Positions 35,473-44,382 of a stretch of 64,000 nucleotides of DNA are shown here, one piece after another. Source of the DNA: Streptomyces sp. NBC_00425. Its GTDB lineage: Bacteria > Actinomycetota > Actinomycetes > Streptomycetales > Streptomycetaceae. Within the stretch, counting starts at the first letter, position 1; every line of letters begins with the position of its first letter. A program made the position numbers and the translations under genes. The notes beneath the pieces were generated by a model. The model searched no databases. It was given only the letters and a program-made list of their open reading frames with translations, and was not told the DNA's origin. The stretch covers positions 7,998,001-8,062,000 of the forward strand of contig NZ_CP107928.1 of the NCBI RefSeq assembly GCF_036030735.1, read 5' to 3'.

Positions 35473-37014
35473 TCAAGCGTTCTGGCGCGCCTGAAGCAGT
35501 CGCGTCATGAGGTTTCTGGTTGCGGTCTGGACGTGCTTGTTGATGTGGTCCGGATCATCAAGCGCCAATGGCCAGTGGAAAGTACCGGCGACGAACACGA
35601 CCGTGCCCTGCTCATTCACGCAGAGGCTGGTGTTCTGCACCGTGCGGCCACCGCCCCGGCTGTCGATGTACGGAGAAGCAGACAGTAGTGTCTGCTTCAC
35701 GTTCTCGGGCTGCGGCATCTTGGGATCGAAGCCGTCCGCCTCGACACCTATCAGGTCGGCTATCTCGTCACCGTCGCGCAAGCCGGTCCCTGCCCAGAAC
35801 CAATGATCGCTCTCGCGGACCACCATGGGGGCTGGCTTGTTGAGGATGCCGTTGTACTGGACGCCCAGTAGACCCTGTTCGGCGGCGCGGTGCCGCTTCT
35901 TGGCATGGCGCCACCGCACAGTCCGCCCGTCGGAGTCCGACTCAGGGTCCGGCTCCTCCTTGTAGCAGGTCACCACCTGGTTGGCAGATCCCCGTGCGGA
36001 GTCCTCGATCCGTATCCGGAAGTAGATGTTGTTCGACGCCAGGAAAGCGAGGTGTGTTCCCGCGCGCACGGCGTCTTCGGTGACGTCCCGCATCTGCCGG
36101 GACCAGTACTCGTCATGCCCGGAAAACACCATTGCCGTGTACTTTTCCGGATCAATGCGCTTTTCGTGAAGGTCGATGCTGGTCGCGTATGTGACGTCAT
36201 ACCCAGCTTCTTCCGCCCAGCGCGCAAAACTGGTATCCATCTCGAACCAGCGTGGCAGCCCCAGATTGGCATAGGGGCGCTCGAAGGAAACCTTGAACGC
36301 CCTCTCGGCGTTTCCGCCTATTTCGCCTTCGCTCCGGTATCCTTTGTACAGGTTCTTTCCGGTATGTCCGTCCAGCGGCCAGAGGTTGTACGCCTGGTAG
36401 GTGGCGAAAGGGACGACCACCAGCACATCAGAGCGTCGCGAACTATCACGCACGACGAACGGCGTGTAGCTGCGGCGACCATCTTCGGAAGTGAAGACGG
36501 CCAGGAATATTCCGGAGACCCAGTCGCTAGGTATTTTCACGCTCCAGGAAACCGGCCAGTCACATGTGATGGCTCCGGTCTCCAGGTCCGCCTGCGGCAG
36601 GCCTTGCGGTCTCGCCCCGAGCTTCTTGCTGGTCAGTATGTGACGAGCGCCGACGCCAGCGTAGTGTCCGATGCGGTAGACCGAGACGGTGAACTGCTGT
36701 TCAGACTGCACCGACACGTGAAAGTCCAGGGACTCTCCGTGGCTGACAGATGTCTTGGAGGCGTATCCCTGAATATCGCGCGTCATGTCGGTGACGCCCT
36801 TGCAGCCCCCGCCGGCCAAGGTCCAGGCCGCTGACCCTATGAGCTGGTTCTCACTCACCACGGGATTGGCCCCGGTCCGGGGGGCGGGGCGAGGCAGAAT
36901 GCGCCGGGGCGGAACGTCAGGTCCCCGCAGGGCGAAGCCGCCCATGACTCCGACTGTCCCCAGCCCAAGCGCTCCGATAGCAATGCGACGCGATACTTTG
37001 GGCAACAGGGCCAC
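35473..37014 (-). CDS. Secreted N,N-dimethylformamidase beta-subunit-like protein
   Basis: A 513-residue protein with a twin-arginine signal (SRRIAIGALGLGTVGVMGG). The rest matches the C-terminal domain of N,N-dimethylformamidase large subunit-like proteins: a beta-rich region (SLDFHVSVQSEQQFTVSVYRIG), then DVLVVVPFATYQAYNLWPLD, FVVRDSSRRSD, ATSIDLHEKRIDP and the conserved MVFSGHDEYWS near residue 296. Many secreted actinobacterial members have no known substrate and may act in glycan or surface biology. The GTG at 37014 is the only start placing the signal correctly. Monocistronic. Confidence 0.78.
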   Translation of the reverse strand: MALLPKVSRRIAIGALGLGTVGVMGGFALRGPDVPPRRILPRPAPRTGANPVVSENQLIGSAAWTLAGGGCKGVTDMTRDIQGYASKTSVSHGESLDFHVSVQSEQQFTVSVYRIGHYAGVGARHILTSKKLGARPQGLPQADLETGAITCDWPVSWSVKIPSDWVSGIFLAVFTSEDGRRSYTPFVVRDSSRRSDVLVVVPFATYQAYNLWPLDGHTGKNLYKGYRSEGEIGGNAERAFKVSFERPYANLGLPRWFEMDTSFARWAEEAGYDVTYATSIDLHEKRIDPEKYTAMVFSGHDEYWSRQMRDVTEDAVRAGTHLAFLASNNIYFRIRIEDSARGSANQVVTCYKEEPDPESDSDGRTVRWRHAKKRHRAAEQGLLGVQYNGILNKPAPMVVRESDHWFWAGTGLRDGDEIADLIGVEADGFDPKMPQPENVKQTLLSASPYIDSRGGGRTVQNTSLCVNEQGTVVFVAGTFHWPLALDDPDHINKHVQTATRNLMTRLLQARQNA

Positions 37015-37251
37015 AACCTCCGCTGAGGACGCTGGGGAGAGGCCCTACGCGTCACACCACTGCGATACACGCGTGAAGGTGTACCGCAATTTGACCAAGG
37101 TGAGTGTATGTGAACCGGTTGCAGTTCCTACGCCGTCTGCAGCGATGTGCGGAACAACACACGCTGAACTGCCCCGAGTTCGCCTCAGCGCTTCCCCGGA
37201 CAGACCGGGTTTCAGGCCGCGTTCGAGATCTGGTCGTAGGACAATCGATCG

Positions 37252-37527
37252 GTGACGCTCCCCTTGAATCGTGACTGTTCCCTTGATGAGCTTGAACGCG
37301 CCCGCTGGCCAGCCCCGTTAGCCGACGAGACCCGCCTTGTCACTACTGCACACGCCTTGCGGCGTCGGCCGATCGGCGAGCTGACCGTCGAGGACATGCG
37401 CTTGCTGGTAGGGCAGGACATAGGCCTGCCCTACCTCCTGCCATTGGCACTGGATGTACTGCGGGAGAACCCGATGGCAGAGGGGGACATGTACGAAGGT
37501 GATCTGCTACTGAACTTGAATGGGTGA
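37252..37527 (+). CDS. CdiI-type immunity protein family
   Basis: A 91-residue protein of the contact-dependent growth inhibition immunity-like family widespread in Streptomyces: LNRDCSLDELERARWPAPL, HALRRRPIGELTVEDMRLLVGQDIGLPYLLPLALDVL, ENPMAEGDMYEGDLL. Family members are usually longer by a C-terminal helix, so this copy may be truncated after GDLL. No cognate toxin gene lies next to it. The next gene, also immunity-like, starts 87 bases on. GTG start with AGGA about 9 bases upstream. Confidence 0.7.
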   Translation: MTLPLNRDCSLDELERARWPAPLADETRLVTTAHALRRRPIGELTVEDMRLLVGQDIGLPYLLPLALDVLRENPMAEGDMYEGDLLLNLNG

Positions 37528-37614
37528 TGCCGGGACCCGGCCCCCCAACGTGAGGCGCCCGTCTCGCGGGCCTCCGGGTGTTGCTGGGGCAGCCCTTCGG
37601 GAGAAGATCTCCCC

Positions 37615-38124
37615 GTGAGCCAGCCTCTGCCGCAGTTGCCGAAGCCCGAGTTCGTCTTGATCCGCGTCGAGGCTCCATCCGGGGCGCCCGCCCAGATCGC
37701 TATCGATCTCGGTGAGACCGGCATCCCGGCCCGGTTGATCGGATACGAGTACCAGCCGATGGGTAGGCCAGCCTTCCTCGCGGGGATCGGTGAGCGAGGG
37801 CTGATCGCCTTCGCGACGAGTGGCCTGTTCGGACGCATCGCCGTCGATGTTGCTACTGGTCACGTGGTGCAGATTCCCACGATCGACTCAGCGAGGGCCC
37901 GTCACGTGAACAGCGATCTCGGCTCATTCAGCCAATGCGTGGCCGCGGTGATCGCACGCTTCCCGTTCTACGCGGACGACGACGAGGACAGGTACGAGGA
38001 GGTGGCGGTAGAGCTTCGCGATCTCGTCTCTGACATCGACAAGACGGCTCTCGCGGACAACGGGTTCTGGGAGACGTTCTGCGACGACGTGGCGATCGGG
38101 GACTACGCGGACTGGGATGCGTGA
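37615..38124 (+). CDS. SUKH-4-like immunity protein
   Basis: A 169-residue protein with the order expected for SUKH-4 family immunity proteins. An N-terminal strand-rich part is followed by GLFGRIAVDVATGHVVQIP, then NSDLGSFSQCVAAVIARFPF, then an acidic helix and a C-terminal FWETFCDDVAIGDYA. SUKH proteins neutralise polymorphic toxins, often nucleases. GTG start with GGAGAAG about 7 bases upstream. It forms an orphan immunity pair with the preceding gene. Confidence 0.68.
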   Translation: MSQPLPQLPKPEFVLIRVEAPSGAPAQIAIDLGETGIPARLIGYEYQPMGRPAFLAGIGERGLIAFATSGLFGRIAVDVATGHVVQIPTIDSARARHVNSDLGSFSQCVAAVIARFPFYADDDEDRYEEVAVELRDLVSDIDKTALADNGFWETFCDDVAIGDYADWDA

Positions 38125-38148
38125 TCCAGCAGCGAACTCCGCCTTTGG

Positions 38149-38900
38149 TCAGCCGTCCATGATCAGGCCGGTGCCGGTCAGGCAGCCGTCGACCAGGTCC
38201 GGGCGGTACTGGATCTGCTTGAGCCTGCGCTTGACGGCACGGGTGATCTGGCCGAGGTCGGCCGCGGCGAGGTTGCCGATGTCGCGCTGACCAGCAACCA
38301 GATACCCTCTTGCGGGTTCAAGTCCGGTAAGTAGCTTGGAAGTTGGAACACCGTGTGAGCCAGGCCGCATGGTCGGCGATGAACTGGCGCATCGGTTCGA
38401 CCAGGTGCATGCGCAGGTTGTCCCACACGAGGACGATCGGGCCGCCGAGCTGGATGTGGGCCCTGACCAGCAGATCGCGCCAGTCGATGCCCTTCGGCTC
38501 GCCCTTGCGGCCCCGGTACTCGCGGACCGAGTAGAACGTCCGGGACTGACTCCCCAACTTGTAGCAGGTCAACCCGGCCATGGACACCCGGCCCGAGCCC
38601 CGGCCGCGCACCCGGACCACCGGCGTGGAGCCCCTGCGGCCCCAGCTTCTGGCTCGCGGCGGCGTCATCGACTGGCCGGCTTCGCTCTTACCAGCGGCCA
38701 AGTCTCCTTCCTCCAGACCTCGACCGCCGCGTCGTCGCGCTCGATCGCCCGCCGGGCGGGCTGCTGCCAGGACCAGCCGTGTCGCTTCAACAGCTGCCAG
38801 GTGCCCTCCACAATGTAGCTCACATGGAACAGCCTGCCGATCAGCGTTTTGATCCGTGCCAGCGTCCACCGCTGGTCCGTTCTTCGCGCAGGACAAGATG
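38149..38900 (-). pseudogene. IS630-family transposase remnant
   Basis: Leftward fragments of an IS630-type transposase in at least three frames: YIVEGTWQLLKRHGWSWQQP, then EAGQSMTPPRARSWGRRGSTP, then GPIVLVWDNLRMHLVEPMRQF, then FQLPSYLPDLNPQEGIW. The family order is kept but frames change at about 38690 and 38340. This element is different from the one at 19652. The 5' end is lost at the junction with an IS3-type fragment near 38890. Confidence 0.7.
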
Positions 38901-39520
38901 AGGTAGACACCGCCACGCGGTGCCGCTTCATCGACGCGGAGAAGACATCGGACGACAATCAAGCAGGTCACAGCGTTGCGTTGCTGTGTCGTGCGCTCGG
39001 CGTGCCGCGCTCTACCTACTATGCGCACCGGGCGGCCGCGTCAGCGCGCCGGGTCACGCGGCGCGAGGAGGAACGCCTGGTGGACGAGATCCGAGTGCTC
39101 CACGCCGGATCGCGCGGCGCCTACGGGGCCCCGCGATCCACGCCGCCCTGCGGCGGGCCGGGCGGGCGGTGAACCCGAAGAGGGTCGAGCGGCTGATGCG
39201 CAAGTACCGGATCGTCGGGATCACCCGCCGTCGGCGTCGGGGCCTGACCAGGCAGGCCATGCGGGCGGTGTTCGCCGCCGACCTGATCGGCCGGGACTTC
39301 ACCGCGCCCCGTCCCGGGATGCGGATGGTCGGTGACACGACCGAACTCGTCACACTGGAAGAGAAGTTGTATCTGGCGACCTGCATCGATCTCGCGACGG
39401 GAGGTGATCGGCTGGGCGATGGCCGCCCACCACCGTGCCGAGCTGCCGGTCGCCGCCCTGCGGATGGCGGCCGGATGCGGTGGTCTGGAGGACGGCTGCA
39501 TCATGCACACCGACCGGCGG
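38895..39520 (+). pseudogene. IS3-family transposase (OrfB) fragment
   Basis: IS3 OrfB-type sequence continues through three frames: CRFIDAEKTSDDNQAGHSVA and ALGVPRSTYYAHRAA, then HAALRRAGRAVNPKRVERLM, ITRRRRRGLTRQAMRAVFAADL and GMRMVGDTTELVTLEEKLYL, then REVIGWAMAAHHRAELPVAA and EDGCIMHTDR. It is broken just after the conserved HTDR and joined head-on to an OrfA fragment on the other strand. Confidence 0.7.
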
Positions 39521-39752
39521 CCAGCCTCCGCAGCCGGCGCAGCTCCTCGCGCTCGGCCGTCGTCAGCTCTCCCGGCGCCCCGTGCCCGCAGTCGGGCTCA
39601 TCCTGCTTGACCCAGTTCCGCAGGCCCTCGGCGCTGACCCCGAGCTGCCGGGCCACCTCGGTGACGGTCTTCCCGGAGGAACGCACGAGAGCGACTGCGT
39701 CCCGTTTGAACTCCTCCGTGTACCGCCTGCTGCGGTTGCTCTTACTTCCCAC
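39501..39752 (-). pseudogene. IS3-family OrfA fragment
   Basis: 83 codons of the IS3 OrfA/HTH_Tnp_1 type: SRRYTEEFKRDAVALVRSSG, VARQLGVSAEGLRNWVKQDE. The usual C-terminal leucine zipper is cut at ELRRLRRLAA. A probable element end with a GGTTCA-type terminus (near 39800-39820) lies upstream of the ATG at 39752. The rest of the gap to 40017 has no gene. Confidence 0.65.
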
Positions 39753-40017
39753 CTGGCACTACTTCCTTTGGAACTCACGTCCCAGTCTCCAGGTGTCCAA
39801 GATCAAGGGGAAGGTTCACCTTGTACACCGCGAGTCGTGCAGGATCGGCCAGGCCTCAGCGCAGACGGGTGTCCTCGTCGTCCAGTCAGATCCCGGTGTG
39901 CCGGCCCTCGGGCCACCGTCGGGTGTGGCTCGGCCCACGGCGTTGTGCGCGGTAGCGCGGGACGGTGCAGATCTCATGGGCCGAACGGCGGGCGAGGAGC
40001 GTCCGTGAGTCGGTCTG

Positions 40018-40500
40018 GTGGAGGGGCCGTACGAGGATGGGCGGCGTGCGGCGGAGCCGGTGCGCGTGCTCAAGATCAGTCAGGAGCTGGGCGAGGCCGC
40101 GGAGGTCCTTCACGGCGCGGCGGTGGTGGAGCACCAACTCCAGGGCCTCGCGCCGGATGAGATCACCGGCGGCTGGGGACATCCGGCTCCCCAGGTCCTC
40201 GCGATCAACGGGGACATGGGGGAAGTCGCCGTAACGGTGTATGGGGGCGCGGGTCCGCACGGTGAGGCAGTCGAGGTGACGCACGCGTGGGAGGACATGG
40301 AAGCGCGCCGCAGCTGGCTTATCCTCAGGGCCGCCGCCGCGCTGGACGCCCTCGCCGGCGATGCCTGGGACACGGTGGATGAGCGGCTGCGTTTTTGCGT
40401 GGCGAGGGTCGCGGCCTTGGCCGGACATGAAGCTCAGCTGACCCGCTCTACCCTCTGTGCGGAAGGGCCCGCACGGCAAGCCGTGCGGGCCCTTCCGCGC
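40018..40500 (+). pseudogene. Hypothetical protein with MazG-like segment, probably degenerate
   Basis: A frame from the GTG at 40018 contains VRVLKISQELGEAAEVLHGA, which looks like the first helix pair and metal-binding E-x-x-E of MazG-like pyrophosphohydrolases. The next ~55 residues do not fit. A second protein-like stretch (THAWEDMEARRSWLILRAAA, ERLRFCVARVAALAG) then follows. No stop occurs before the strong terminator hairpin at 40459, so the natural 3' end has been lost by a frameshift; an adjacent frame stops near 40440. I read it as a decayed gene or a join of two. Confidence 0.35.
40459..40498. terminator. Perfect 18-base stem terminator
   Basis: Arms GCGGAAGGGCCCGCACGG (40459-40476) and CCGTGCGGGCCCTTCCGC (40481-40498) with loop CAAG. 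This is one of the longest perfect stems in the window and a probable intrinsic terminator for the MazG-like remnant. Just downstream (about 40557-40585) GTGGGAGA occurs three times at 11-13-base spacing. Confidence 0.75.
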
Positions 40501-40652
40501 CATCCCCTACTTTGCGGACGCACACGCTCTAGTGGGGCGTATCCCGCCTCCCCGGTGGGAGATGAGTGGGAGACAAGTGGGAGATGATCATGGCGTGGTG
40601 CTGCAATCAGGCGCTAGGAAATGCTAGATAGCGCTACCTGCGCGGCCCTGGT

Positions 40653-40785
40653 TCAGCCGCCGGATTCGCCCGCGTGCGGGCTCAGCGCACCCATGCTGAC
40701 CAGCACAATCACCACCACACCGAGCGCGATGCGGTAGTAGACGAACGGCATGAAGCTCTTGTGCGAGATGAACTTCATGAACGAA
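40653..40785 (-). pseudogene. uppP: uppP 3'-end fragment, copy 2
   Basis: The last ~43 codons of an undecaprenyl-diphosphate phosphatase gene (MKFISHKSFMPFVYYRIALG and a final hydrophobic helix), ending at TGA 40653-40655. It is similar but not identical to copy 1 at 11896. Both copies break at the same shared 19-base sequence and both are followed at the same distance by a recombinase 3' end on the same strand. Confidence 0.7.
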
Positions 40786-40836
40786 CTTATGACGACTTTG
40801 ACCGAGCGGACTTGACCTGCTGTTTTCCACCACTCT

Positions 40837-41694
40837 TCAAGATCGAATGCGAGAGCAGTGGGAGATGGCACTTTCCAGTGCTCTCCCTCGCTGGCCGCGA
40901 AGCCGCAGCCACCGGGTTTGCAGCGAATCGGCAATCTCCTGCTCCATGGTCAGGGTGACGTGCGAGTGGAGACCTTCCACGCCGACGGCCTCGTGGCCCA
41001 TGACGACGTTCTTCTCGGCCTGTGTCACCCAGGAGGCGGTTGGGTGTGCGGTGGCGAGGACCCGTATGCGCCGGCTGCCGTGCCCGAGCACGGCGAACAC
41101 GTACAGCCGCGTCCCGGACAGAGTGATGGTCTCGAAGAAGTCACACGCCAGCAGGGCATCGGCCTGGGAGCGCAGGAGGTCCGCCCAGGTACTGGACGTC
41201 CGCTCGGGTGCCGGCGGGATCCCGGCGTCCTTGAGGATCTCCCAGACCGTGGAGGCGGCCACTTTCACGCCGAGGATGAGCAGTTCACCGTGCAGGCGCC
41301 GGTAGCCCCAGGTCGGGTTCTCGCGGGCCAGGCGCAGGACCAGGGCGCGGATGGAGCGCACGGTGCGCGGTCGGCTCCCGCGTTTCGGCCGGGACCGGGC
41401 GGCGTGGCGGCGGGCGACTATGTCGCGGTGCCAACGCAGCACGGTGTCGGGCCGCACCAGCAGCCGCATCCGACGCAGCACCTCGGGCGGCAGACCCTGG
41501 CAGCGCCGCCAGGAACGCCCGTGTCGACGATCAGGCAATTCCCCACTCTCCGGCCGTCGAGTTGGCGCTCCAGTACCCCGATTCTGATGACGCAGCGCGA
41601 GGATCTCGATGTCCTTGCCATGGTCGTTCATCAGCAGCAGGCGCAGCAGGGCGAACGCGTTCGTCACAGCGAGATAGGTCAGTCGCAGCAGCAC
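40837..41694 (-). pseudogene. Chimeric frame: rve-type IS transposase joined to tyrosine recombinase 3' end
   Basis: The frame opens like an IS integrase-type transposase (LLRLTYLAVTNAFALLRLLL, DIEILALRHQ). It then runs out of family frame for ~30 codons (a compensated frameshift near 41520-41580). It resumes with EVLRRMRLLVRPDTVLRWHRD, ENPTWGYRRLHGELLILGVK, DALLACDFFETITLSGTRLY and TAHPTASWV. At about 41005 it switches to a recombinase C-terminus (VVMGHEAVGVEGLHSHVT, EQEIADSLQTRW). The transposase lacks its catalytic C-terminal half and the recombinase lacks everything except box II. The putative nucleophile Tyr is His. No functional enzyme is expected. Confidence 0.65.
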
Positions 41695-41949
41695 GACAGA
41701 TCATCGTGCCGGGGCACTCATCAGGCGCCCAGAGCACCCGCCCAAGGGCCCGCGCTCGACACCGCCCGTACGCCAGCCTCCACCAGGACGGATGAGTTTT
41801 TCGGCAGGCGCAGGGCGGCGGGAGATCGAGCCGTACGAGGGCATATCCGCGGGCCAGGAAGAGGGGCAGAGCCACCGGCTTCGGTCCGCGGCCGCACTGG
41901 CGACGCGCGCCATCTTGCGACCATCCGACCTTTTTGGTTGCATCATTGT

Positions 41950-43089
41950 ATGTTGTTCCAGACTCCCTCCCTGACCGACGAGGACGAGCGGGTTCTCGCT
42001 GAGATCGAGACCCTGCGCGAAGACCTCCGCCACTTCCTACGGCCCACTGTGCGTTGGACCAAGCAGCTCCGCCGGAACCTCACGGCACGCAATATCGCCG
42101 GGTCGAACACGATTGAGGGCTACGCCGCGTCGGTGGACGATGTCGAGGCCCTGATGTCCGGCGAGGATCCTTTGGAGGCCAGCGACGAGACCCGCAGGGA
42201 GGTGGAGGGCTATCAGCGGGCTATGACCTACATCCAGGGTCTCTCAGACGCCGGGGAGGGATTCCGCTACGACCTGGGGCTCCTCAACGGTCTCCACTTC
42301 ATGATCCAGGAGCATCACCCCGATAAGCGGCCCGGCCGGCTCCGCAAGGGCCCTGTCTACATCACGAGCCCCGATGACCCCATGGTCATGGACTACACGG
42401 GGCCCGACTACGAGACGGTCCCCGGACTCATGGCGGAGCTGGTCGCGTGGCTGAACGAGGGCGACCTCGACTCGCCCGTGCACGTTCGCGCCTCCATGGC
42501 CCACCTGAACCTCGTGAAGATCCACCCATGGGCCGACGGCAACGGCCGAACCTCCCGGGCCTTGTCGACGCTGGTGTTCTCGCGGGAGGCGCTGATGCCT
42601 TCGGAGTTCTCCTCGATCGAGGAATGGCTCGGGCGCGGCCAGAACACCTACCGCTACTACGACATGCTCAAAGATGTCGGCGGCGAGGTGTGGAGCCCTC
42701 AGCGTGACGCCGGGCCGTGGATCAGATTCTGTCTCGGCGCCCACCACATGCAGGCGCAGACGGCGAAGCGTCGCATCGAGTTCTTCCGCGACGCCTGGCT
42801 CCTGCTCGTCGATCAGATGGAGACATCCGGCCTTGACGAGCGCATGGCCTTCGCCCTGATGCCCGCCCTCGCCGGAGGGAAGGTGCGCCGGACGATGTAC
42901 CAGCGGGACGCGGACCTGAGCTCGGACACGGCGATGCGCGACATGAAGGCCATGGTGCGCACGGGATGGCTACGCTCGCATGGGCAGGCCCGCGGACGCT
43001 TCTACACCGCAGGCCCCGCCATGGACCCGGTGAAGGCAAAGATGAAAACGATCACGAAGCCACTGCGCAATCCGTACAGCACCCGCTGA
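41950..43089 (+). CDS. Fic family AMPylase-type protein
   Basis: A 379-residue Fic protein. SNTIEG near residue 52 fits the N-terminal inhibitory-helix motif S-x-x-x-E-G. The active-site loop HPWADGNGRTSR is at about 192-203 with catalytic His. A flap region (RKGPVYITSPDDPMVMDYTG) precedes it. The C-terminal ~100 residues look like a winged helix (RTMYQRDADLSSDTAMRDMK). Fic enzymes transfer AMP from ATP to target proteins, and standalone members have been reported as an anti-phage system (SoFic). The ATG at 41950 follows an AT-rich stretch (TTTTTGGTTGCATCATTGT) and may be leaderless, since no ribosome-binding sequence is seen. Nothing coding is seen in 41695-41949. Confidence 0.85.
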   Translation: MLFQTPSLTDEDERVLAEIETLREDLRHFLRPTVRWTKQLRRNLTARNIAGSNTIEGYAASVDDVEALMSGEDPLEASDETRREVEGYQRAMTYIQGLSDAGEGFRYDLGLLNGLHFMIQEHHPDKRPGRLRKGPVYITSPDDPMVMDYTGPDYETVPGLMAELVAWLNEGDLDSPVHVRASMAHLNLVKIHPWADGNGRTSRALSTLVFSREALMPSEFSSIEEWLGRGQNTYRYYDMLKDVGGEVWSPQRDAGPWIRFCLGAHHMQAQTAKRRIEFFRDAWLLLVDQMETSGLDERMAFALMPALAGGKVRRTMYQRDADLSSDTAMRDMKAMVRTGWLRSHGQARGRFYTAGPAMDPVKAKMKTITKPLRNPYSTR

Positions 43090-43211
43090 CCGCCGCGGCC
43101 CCGTCTCCCGTTGAGGCGGGGCTTCGTCGTGCCCGGAGCAGAGACCGCGGCACCGATAACCGCAGAGGGACTGTCAGACCCTGCCCTTGCCGAGAACTCC
43201 GTCCGTGAAGT

Positions 43212-43475
43212 TCAGGCCGCATGTCGGTACTCGTTGAGGGTGCCGCCGAGATGGTCACGTCGGCGTATGCCGAGGTGGGTGAGCTGCTCCGAATCGGTGA
43301 TCGGTGGGGCAAGGCGTGCAGTGGTCGGGCGCCTGCGATGCCCCGGTGGGGCCGGTGGGAGTTGTCGTGCTGCGCGAACTCGCGCAGGGCGTGGAGCAGA
43401 TGGTGCTGGTTCCAGATCAGGGTGCCGTCCAGCAGCTCGTGCCGGCAGGTTCGTACCCAGCGTGCAGCCTGACTC
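43212..43475 (-). pseudogene. IS integrase-type transposase, C-terminal remnant
   Basis: Leftward sequence with the typical end of an rve transposase: ARWVRTCRHELLDGTLIWNQ, HLLHALREF, HRPHRG and, after a frame change near 43310, HLGIRRRDHLGGTLNEYRHAA-like sequence closing at 43212-43214. The N-terminal two thirds are absent. It is a second, longer copy of the remnant at 14370. Confidence 0.6.
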
Positions 43476-44382
43476 GTCTGCCGCTCTTTATTTCCGCAGG
43501 TCAGAGCGCATGTCTATCCAGTAAACAAACTCCTGGGTCGAATCCGGGGCGAATTCGACCCCGTGTATTGTCCGCCCCGCCCCAGTGGCAGATGGATAAG
43601 CGTGATATATCGGTGTTCAGTGGGTGCGAGAGGGTCGCAAGCCGACGGATACCCGGACGGGGAGTGGCGGACAGCCACCGAAAGTGTCGTCTGATGTGTC
43701 TCCTGCGGGGCACACTCGGGCGCTGGGGCGCGGACGTCGTCGCTGGGCGCCCCGGATGGCAACTCGGACAAGTGCCCCAGCCATGGATGCCCCGGGCATG
43801 GCTATGCGTTCCGTCCCAGTGCGCGTCGGACGACGTAGGGCAGATACCTGATCTCCACCATCGACCACGGCTTCAACGCCTCCACCTTCACCGCACGGGT
43901 GATCGCCTGCATCGGCGCGGATATAGCCGCCGCTCCCGCCCGCGCAGGTCCGCGATCCATCGGACACGCCGTAGGCCGGCCCCGAACGGAATGCCCGGAT
44001 GCTCTTGCGGGAGCAACCACAGCTGATCATCGCCCCTCCACGAACGCCTGGCCCCTAGGGCCAGCGGCACGTCGGACAGGTGCCTGCGCGGTCTGCTGCT
44101 CGGTGTTCCCGCCCGGCCTGTAACCGGCCCGGACCTCGATCTCGGACGGCAACTGCTGCTTGAGGAGCCCCCCGAAGGCGCAGGAGTCGTATGCGTCACG
44201 AACTCGCTGTGGCCCGGCAGGCCTGGCCTGCCATACAAGCTGACAACGATGCCACCGAGACCGAATAGAAAGGCCCAGGCGGTTTCACGCGGTGGGTACG
44301 TGGGACGAGATCCTCGTACGATGCCTTGTCAGTGGAAGCGGCTACGGTGGCCGCACCGGTTGCTCGAGGAGGTGTGACGCGG
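43476..44382. other. Interval between Fic and IetAS genes
   Basis: No supportable gene in about 900 bases. GGGTCGAAT (43535-43543) and ATTCGACCC (43553-43561) form a perfect 9-base inverted repeat. Leftward frames in 43800-44240 contain protein-like stretches (for example VEALKPWSMVEIRYLPYVVR) in more than one frame, suggesting a decayed gene of unknown family. The last 100 bases should hold the ietA promoter; CGAGGAGG at 44366 is its ribosome-binding site. Confidence 0.35.

Noticed and set aside
43800..44240. Leftward frames suggesting a conjugation or membrane protein
   Set aside because: Protein-like stretches are split over frames and match no family I can name; described only as decayed DNA.
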